Assembly (NCBI RefSeq): GCF_001659605.2
Contig: NC_035168.2
Coordinates: 8,550,058 to 8,614,057, forward strand
DNA from: Manihot esculenta
Taxonomy: Eukaryota; Streptophyta; Magnoliopsida; Malpighiales; Euphorbiaceae
Reading direction: 5' to 3'
Length of the DNA: 64,000 nt
Shown in pieces: positions 57,916-64,000 of this stretch. How positions within the stretch are numbered: position 1 is the first letter of the stretch; each line of letters opens with the position of its first letter. The notes beneath the pieces were generated by a model. That model was given only the letters and a program-made list of their open reading frames with translations. It did no database searches and was not told the origin of the DNA. Made by a program: the position numbers and the translations under genes.

Positions 57916-60215
57916 ATGCCCATCATCTGCGGTTGGTCTTGCAGACCTTGAGGGAACATGGCTTGTATGCCAAGTTCTCCAAGTGTGAGTTCTGGCTGAG
58001 GAGCATTTCATTCTTGGGGCATGTAGTGTCAGAGAATGGTATTGAGGTAGACCCCAAGAAGACAGAGACTGTGGCTAACTGGCCTAGACCCACTTCAGTG
58101 ACAGAGATTAGAAGTTTCTTGGGTTTGGCAGGTTACTACAGGAGGTTCGTTCAGGACTTCTCAAAGATAGCAGCTCCTCTGACCAGACTGACCAGGAGGA
58201 ATCAGAAGTTTCTGTGGACCGACCAGTGCGAAGAGAGTTTTAAAGAGCTTAAGAAGAGGTTGACTTCAGCACCAGTGTTAGCTCTGCCATCTAGTGATGA
58301 GGACTTTACAGTCTTTTGTGATGCGTCCCGTGTGGGACTGGGTTGTGTACTGATGCAGAATGAGAGGGTGATCGCTTATGCTTCTAGGCAGCTGAAGAAG
58401 CATGAGTTGAATTACCCCACACATGACCTTGAGATGGCAGCAGTAATCTTTGCACTCAAGATGTGGAGGCACTACCTCTATGGGGTAAAATGTGAGATCT
58501 TTACAGATCATAAGAGCCTGCAGTACATCTTGAGTCAGAGGGATCTGAATCTGAGGCAGAGGAGGTGGGTGGAGCTGCTGAGTGACTATGATTGCAAGAT
58601 TCAGTATCATCCGGGTAAGGCGAATGTCGTGGCAGACGCCCTAAGCCGGAAGTCACTAGGCAGTCTATCCCACATCGCGGCAGAGAGGAGACCAGTGGTG
58701 AAGGAGTTCTACAAGCTTATTGAGGAAGGTCTACAGATAGAGTTGTCTGGTACAGGTGCCTTGGTGGCCCAGATGAGAGTGGCACCCGTGTTTCTGGAGC
58801 AGGTGGCTCAGAAACAGCATGAGGACCCGGAGTTAGTGAAGATTGCCAGGACTGTTCAGTCAGGCAATAATAGTGAGTTCAGATTTGACAGTAAGGGGAT
58901 CCTCCGCTATGGGAGCAGACTATGTGTACCAGATGACATTGGGCTAAAAGGAGACATTATGAGAGAGGCTCATAATGCAAGATACAGCATTCACCCCGGA
59001 GCCACCAAGATGTATCAAGATTTGAAGAAGGTTTATTGGTGGCCAGCGATGAAGAAAGAAGTGGCACAGTTTGTGTCAACCTGCGAAGTATGTCAGAGGG
59101 TGAAGCTGGAACATCAGAAGCTGGCTGGAATGCTTAACCCGCTACCTATTCCAGAATGAAAATGGGAAAATATAGCTATGGATTTCGTAGTGGGGTTACC
59201 GGCGGCGTCCAACAGAGTGGACTCCATATGGGTGATTGTGGACAGACTCACCAAATCTGCTCACTTCATTCCTGTCAGGAGTGGCTACTCTGTGGACAAG
59301 TTGGCGCAGGTATATGTGGATGAGATCGTCAGGCTGCATGGGATTCCTGTTTCGATAGTGTCAGATAGAGGGCCCCAGTTCACCTCCAGGTTTTGGCGGA
59401 GTCTGCAGAATGCCATGGGTACTAGGTTGGAATTCAGTACTGCCTTCCACCCCCAGACTGATGGACAGTCAGAAAGGACCATCCAGACTATCGAGGATAT
59501 GCTCAGAATGTGTGTACTGGATTTTGGCGGTTCTTGGAGGCAGCATCTACCTTTGGTGGAGTTTGCCTACAACAACAGCCATCATGCTAGCATCGGGATG
59601 GCTCCATATGAAGCTTTGTATGGAAGGAAGTGCAGATCACCTGTTTGCTGGGAGGAAGTTGGAGAAAAGGCCTTGGCAGGGCCTGAGTTAGTAGAGATCA
59701 CCAGCAGGGTGGTACCCATAATCAGAGAAAGAATCAAGACTGCTGCAAGCAGACAGAAGAGCTATGCAGACGTCCGCAGGAGACAGTTAGAGTTTCAGGA
59801 GGGGGATCTGGTATTGCTTAAGGTGTCTCCAATGAAGGGAGTGGTTCGCTTCGGGAAGAAAGGTAAACTAGCCCCACGATACATCGGACCCTTTGAAATC
59901 TTGCAAAAGATTGGGAATGTGTCGTACAAGCTGGATTTACCTGCTTCGATGGAGAGAATCCATCCGGTTTTCCATGTTTCAATGTTGAGGAAGTTTGTGT
60001 CAGATCCGAGCAAGGTTCTTAGTGAGCCTGATGTGGAGATCCAAGAGGATCTCACCTATGTTGAGCAGCCAGTACGGATCATAGACACCCAGATCAGAAA
60101 GTTAAGAAACAAGGAAATCCCGATGGTGAAAGTCCTGTGGAACCACCACAATTTAGAGGAATGCACTTGGGAGACACGGGAGTCTATGCTCCAGCAGTAC
60201 CCTCATCTCTTTTAA
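57916..60215 (+). pseudogene. RT (last part)-RNase H-integrase-chromodomain, chromovirus B, with nonsense codon
   Basis: Continues exactly where 57048 stopped, in the same frame apart from the insertion. RT thumb ([15 protein letters not shown]), RNase H ([33 protein letters not shown]), integrase zinc finger (HPGATKMY...CEVCQ). Then a TGA at 59157-59159 where copy A has TGG (Trp in the EWKWEN segment). Downstream the frame is open to 60215 with integrase core acids at about 59180, 59364 and 59472 and the chromodomain-like end QQYPHLF. Cannot make a full protein in this copy. Confidence 0.9.
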
Positions 60216-60287
60216 GGTTAGATCCCTATGTGTTTATGTGCCTTGTATATGTGTTATGTTCTTTGCCATGCTATGTGTGCTAGTGAG

Positions 60288-60324
60288 GAACATTCGGGGA
60301 TGAATGTTCTTAAGGGGGGGAGAA
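60288..60324 (+). promoter_or_regulatory. Hairpin and polypurine tract, chromovirus B
   Basis: GAACATTCG-GGGA-TGAATGTTC (60288-60309) forms a 9-bp stem in RNA with one G-U pair, then AAGGGGGGGAGAA ends directly at the 3' LTR (60325). Confidence 0.8.
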
Positions 60325-62545
60325 TGTAATACCCGGCTAGACTCCGGTATCGGAATTCCTACCGTCCGGTGGAATTTCGGATGTCGGGAACCTCTAGAAG
60401 GGTAAAATCATGTTTTTATAAAATGTTTTCAGGTATTCTAATGTTTTAAGTATGAAATAAAATGAGTTTTTGCATGAAAAAGTCCTTGGAGGAAAACTCA
60501 GGTTCGGCCGCCGAAAGTCAAGTTCGGCCGCCGAACATGCATGCGTTTTGGAGGCACGTTAGGCCCCCGAAAGCATGAGTTAGGGAAGTCCAGTTTCGGC
60601 CGCCGAAAGTCAAGTTCGGCCGCCGAACATTGCATGGATGCGGAGGCACATTCGGCCCCCGAACGTGGCCTGGCCAGCCACCTATAAAAGGGTCCCTTAG
60701 CCGAAAATGGGCGAGCTTTTTCTCCCCATTTCGGCCAAGGTGAGCATTCCGCCATCCTTCCCCAATCTTGAGTTTTTCCTTCCTTTTTCCATGATTTTTA
60801 CAAGTTTATAACTTTGGTTTTGAAGATCTTTGAGCTTAGAACGAGTTTTGGAGCTTGGAGACCAAAAGTTGGAACTTCTCCCATCTCCAAGTTTAGATCT
60901 CCTCAACCCTCGATCTTCAAGAGGTAAGAGCCGATCTTAAGCTCATAGTATGTTTTAAATAAGTTTTATGAAGTTTTATGGGGTAGAAATGCATGTTTGA
61001 GTTAGTTGAGCAATGTTAGGTTTTATGTGATTTTTGAGCAATGTGGCATGTTTGAGTATGCTTGAAGTGTTGTAGTTGGGGTATTTGATGTTTTGAGGCC
61101 CCTAGGAACTTGTATGCATGTTTTGGTTGAGATATATGCATGATTGGTGAGTTTGGAGGCGAAAATGCACAAAGGAGCCAAGTTTCTGCCCTTTGGCAGA
61201 AACCAGGTTCGGCAGCCGAAGGCACTTTCGGCCGCCGAACATGGCTGGGGAGGCAGGCCTTTCGGCTGCCGAAGTTGCCCCCGAAAAGAGACTTTCGTCT
61301 CTGTCTGGGACTTTCGGCCGCCGAAGGTGCCGCCGAACCTACCTGAGTTTCGTCTCTGTCCAGGACTTTCGGCCGCCGAAGGTGCCGCCGAAAGTGCCCT
61401 GTTCAGCCACTTCATGCATATCTCTATGTGATATTTTCAGGATGTTTTAGGGGGTTTTTGGGGAATGTATTAGAGTTATGCTTACGTATGTTTGGTCCCT
61501 CATTGGAGTCCACCTGTGTAGGTTCGGACCCGAGGAACCAAGGACCCCAGCAGTGAGCCAGCTGCTACAGAGTTTGTCAGAGTCAGCCAGAGGTGAGTGG
61601 AACTAAGCTTAACCTTTTAAATTAAGAAATGAAATGCTTTTATCATGCTTCATGCATCATGATCATATTATAGGTTGTTGCATTAGAATTCACGACTATG
61701 CCGCATTGTATTGTTGTGATAGATGATAGTGGATGGACATTAGAATGATTCATTAGCCTTCTATATACGAAGTCCTGTGGTGCCCATAATAGGGCCGGGC
61801 AATACGAAGACCTGTGGTGCCCATAATAGGGCCAGGCAATAACTCCGATTACGAAGTCCTGTGGTGCCCATAATAGGGCAGGGCAATACGAAGTCCTGTG
61901 GTGCCCATAATAGGGCCGGGCATGGAGTTAAGGGATTTTTGAATCAGTCCATCCGTGGTGTGATTTATTTGTGCAGTGACGCATTTCATGATAGCATGTT
62001 TTAAATATTCTTTTTACAGTTCTACTCACTGGGCATCTAGCTCACCCCTCTCCCCTAACCCCCAGGTTTGTAGGTACGGGATAGATAGAGAAGGCAAGAA
62101 GAAAAAGTCATATGTATGTAATAGTTAGTTTGTGGACATGACAATTGTATTATGATGAAATGTAAAAATATTCAGGATGTTATGTAATGAAGTCATTGAG
62201 AATAGAGTTGTGCTTGACCATAATATATTGTTAATCCCTTTTGTATATACATGATCTTATGTTATGATGTTTATGCAAACTAACTCAACACAGGTTGTTT
62301 TGCCTTTAAGGCTTGATGAGATCCCACAGAGGGACTATGTTATGTATATGTTCAGAGTATGCACAGGTTGAGTTAGTTGATGACAGTATGTATGAAGAAA
62401 AGTTTTAAATTTTATGCATGTTGTTGATCATGTATGGGATTATACAGGTTTACAGGTTATATGTCAGGCTTGCTACGGGTCCCGGCGGCCTTAAGTCGAC
62501 CCGGATCCTAGCGCCGGTAGCGGTCCGGATTTCCGGGGCGTTACA
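60325..62545 (+). repeat. 3' LTR of chromovirus B
   Basis: 2221 bp; lacks the 19-bp duplication of the 5' copy and shows about six substitutions against it (for example 52607/61079, 53291/61744 and several in the 37-bp tandem units). Confidence 0.95.
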
Positions 62546-62550
62546 GAAGA

Positions 62551-62830
62551 GATCTCTTATTAAATAACCAACCACATTATTGCCGGATTATCAGAAAATG
62601 TTATATTTAACTCTGTCCTCTTACAGTATAAAAGCCAACGATCATAGAGACAAAGGTACGTAATTCTCTTACACAACTACTCTCAAGTTCTACATTCATT
62701 TTATTCTCCAGTTTACTAACTTGAGCATCGGAGTGGCTGCCGTGGGCACCCACAACCTCATGTTCTCTTTCTTATAGTTTTAGCCAATTACAATGTAACT
62801 CTATTTTTCAATCGCATTATTTGGTTCTGC
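62551..62830 (+). repeat. Outer Tat/Athila-like LTR, right part
   Basis: Contains TATAAAAG at 62627-62634 and TAACTTGAGCATCGGAGTGG (62716-62735), a word typical of the transcribed part of this LTR group. The 3' LTR border and primer site could not be fixed. Confidence 0.6.
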
Positions 62831-62930
62831 TGCTAAAAAATCTATTGAATCATTTCTGTTCATTTGGATTAAAGTCAATTTCTTATTTATTTTCTCTTAA
62901 AAAGAAATCTCTCTCTTCTCTTTCTTAAAA

Positions 62931-63261
62931 TGACCAGTGGTTCCCGTGCTGCTGCTAAAATTGCTACCAATGAGGGCGATATCATTTCTTTCACCCCTAA
63001 CAGTGGACAAAAGACATCCTCAATGGTTAATGAAGCAAATATCAAGAACTTGAACAATGAGAAAATGATCCAATAAATCCAAAAGTTGCAGGCTACTCTC
63101 GAGTAGTACAAGGCTCGGGGGGAGACATCGGTTATGGCTCCTAGGGGAGGGAGAAAGCCTCTGATGATAGTGCGAAGACTTGGACAAAGATGATCAAGAG
63201 GCGGTCCAAAAGGAAGGCTGAATTAGAAGAAAAAGAATCAGACGATGCTCCGAAAGGTGTA
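62931..63261 (+). pseudogene. Gag start of the outer Tat/Athila-like element
   Basis: ATG 62931 gives MTSGSRAAAKIATNEGDI... for about 48 codons before a TAA near 63075; recognisable charged sequence goes on in other frames to about 63261 (KKRSKRKAELEEK-like, acidic and lysine-rich). Position right after the LTR, and the Ala/Ser-rich start, fit a gag of this group. No Gag domain can be verified, so the call is an inference. Confidence 0.5.
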
Positions 63262-63860
63262 GACTGGAAGCTGGTACTGCCATAATCTGAGCGTTGGTCC
63301 CAATAATCAAGGCCACAAGATGGGTTCCGCCAGACCAGGTCACAAGGAAGGTTCTGCTAAACCACGATCCGGGCGTTCATCCCACTAATCAAGGCCACAA
63401 GACGAGTTTCATCAGACCACAATTCGAGCGTTGGTCCTGCTAATCAAGACTACAAGGCAGGTTCTGCCAGGTCAGGTCATAAGGCGGATTCCACCAGACC
63501 ACAATAGATGGGTTCTGCTAGGCTAGAAGACTGGGCATTGGTCCCACTAAAAAACACACTCATGCCATACCAAAAGGCAGGTTTCGCCAGACCAGAAGAC
63601 CGGGTGTTAATCCCATATAAATTTCTGAGGCATTTGAGGCCCAAGCCACAAAAAGTTCCTAACGCATTTCATGTCCAGACCACGAGGCGGGTTCTAATAG
63701 GCCAAAAGGCCAGGTGTTAGTCCCATATAAAAGCCTATAAAGCGTTTGATGCTAAGACCATAAGACAGGTATTCACCAGGCCACATATCCAGTTGGTCCC
63801 GTTTCACAGAAAGGATGAGTTATTTTATGGCCAGCTGTTAAACCAATTAAAGGGTGCTAT
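63262..63860. repeat. Imperfect tandem repeat array in the outer element
   Basis: Units of about 50-65 bp contain AAGGCGGGTTC or AAGGCAGGTTC, CCAGACCACAA and GCGTTGGTCCCACTAAT variants; at least ten units. Such arrays between the LTR and coding part are known in Tat-like elements. Confidence 0.65.
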
Positions 63861-64000
63861 GATCGGGTGTTAACCTCTTAGCAATTTTTATAAATTATTC
63901 AAGTCTGGACAGGCAATAAATGGAAGAGAGTTACAAACGAGTACCGATTATACAAAGTACGCAAAGATAACAAAGATATGAGAAAAAATATATATCTTAT
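63861..64000. other. Right edge of the window
   Basis: Probably still inside the outer element; no feature recognised in this short stretch. Confidence 0.4.

Larger units (their letters stand above)
51853..62545 (+). mobile_element. Chromovirus (Tekay/Del-like Ty3/gypsy), copy B, carrying a nested solo LTR
   Basis: 10693 bp including the 867-bp nested insertion and its 5-bp duplication. LTRs are 2240 and 2221 bp; the 19-bp difference is a tandem duplication in the 5' LTR at about 52744-52765. By eye there are also about six substitutions. Primer binding site, gag, protease, RT, RNase H, integrase, chromodomain, hairpin and polypurine tract are all present. Lesions: the solo LTR in RT and one nonsense codon at 59157. 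Same family as copy A but a different subfamily: the middle of the LTR carries its own tandem repeat. Confidence 0.95.

Overview
This is a eukaryotic nuclear window. It comes from a flowering plant, most likely a eudicot: AT-rich intergenic DNA, introns with GT/AG borders, nested Ty3/gypsy and Ty1/copia LTR retrotransposons, a CACTA transposon, a MuDR-like element, and one WAT1/UMAMIT-type transporter gene. Malpighiales/Euphorbiaceae (a cassava-like genome) is my guess from the flavour of the repeats; nothing here proves it. I see no rRNA, tRNA, CRISPR array or bacterial-style operon. Only one gene looks like an intact host gene.

Layout. 0.5-3.3 kb: decayed MuDR-like (MULE) transposase gene on the minus strand. 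4.4-16.7 kb: old minus-strand Ty3/gypsy relic, split by a young chromovirus (5888-15682) with two 2214-bp LTRs, a 5-bp target duplication and one frameshift in gag. 16.7-30 kb: copia fragments, LTR remnants, MITE-like AT-rich repeats and a copia relic that carries a 1425-bp solo LTR (26517-27941). 31.8-32.9 kb: second copy of the old gypsy family. 33.5 kb: small tRNA-derived SINE with a 15-bp target duplication. 34.3-35.2 kb: LINE-like 3' end. 35305-41407: CACTA transposon with TNP2-type transposase, broken by point lesions and carrying a remarkable 17-bp palindromic CAG/CTG minisatellite. 41.4-48.8 kb: AT-rich spacer with a 130-bp tandem repeat and foldback repeats. 49071-50814: seven-exon WAT1-related (UMAMIT9-like) transporter. 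51.6-64 kb: a three-layer nest. A Tat/Athila-like LTR was invaded by a second chromovirus (51853-62545), whose reverse-transcriptase region was invaded by an element now reduced to an 867-bp solo LTR.

How it fits together. The window is a transposon graveyard with recent activity beside one host gene. The two chromoviruses are from one family in opposite orientation. Their LTRs and two solo LTRs share terminal sequences and repeated GC-rich palindromes built on TTCGGCCGCCGAA, which contains the GCCGCC core. Just before the polypurine tract both chromoviruses carry a conserved short hairpin. These two signals, the palindromic minisatellite and the SINE are the observations most worth following. 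I did not find a clearly new gene system.
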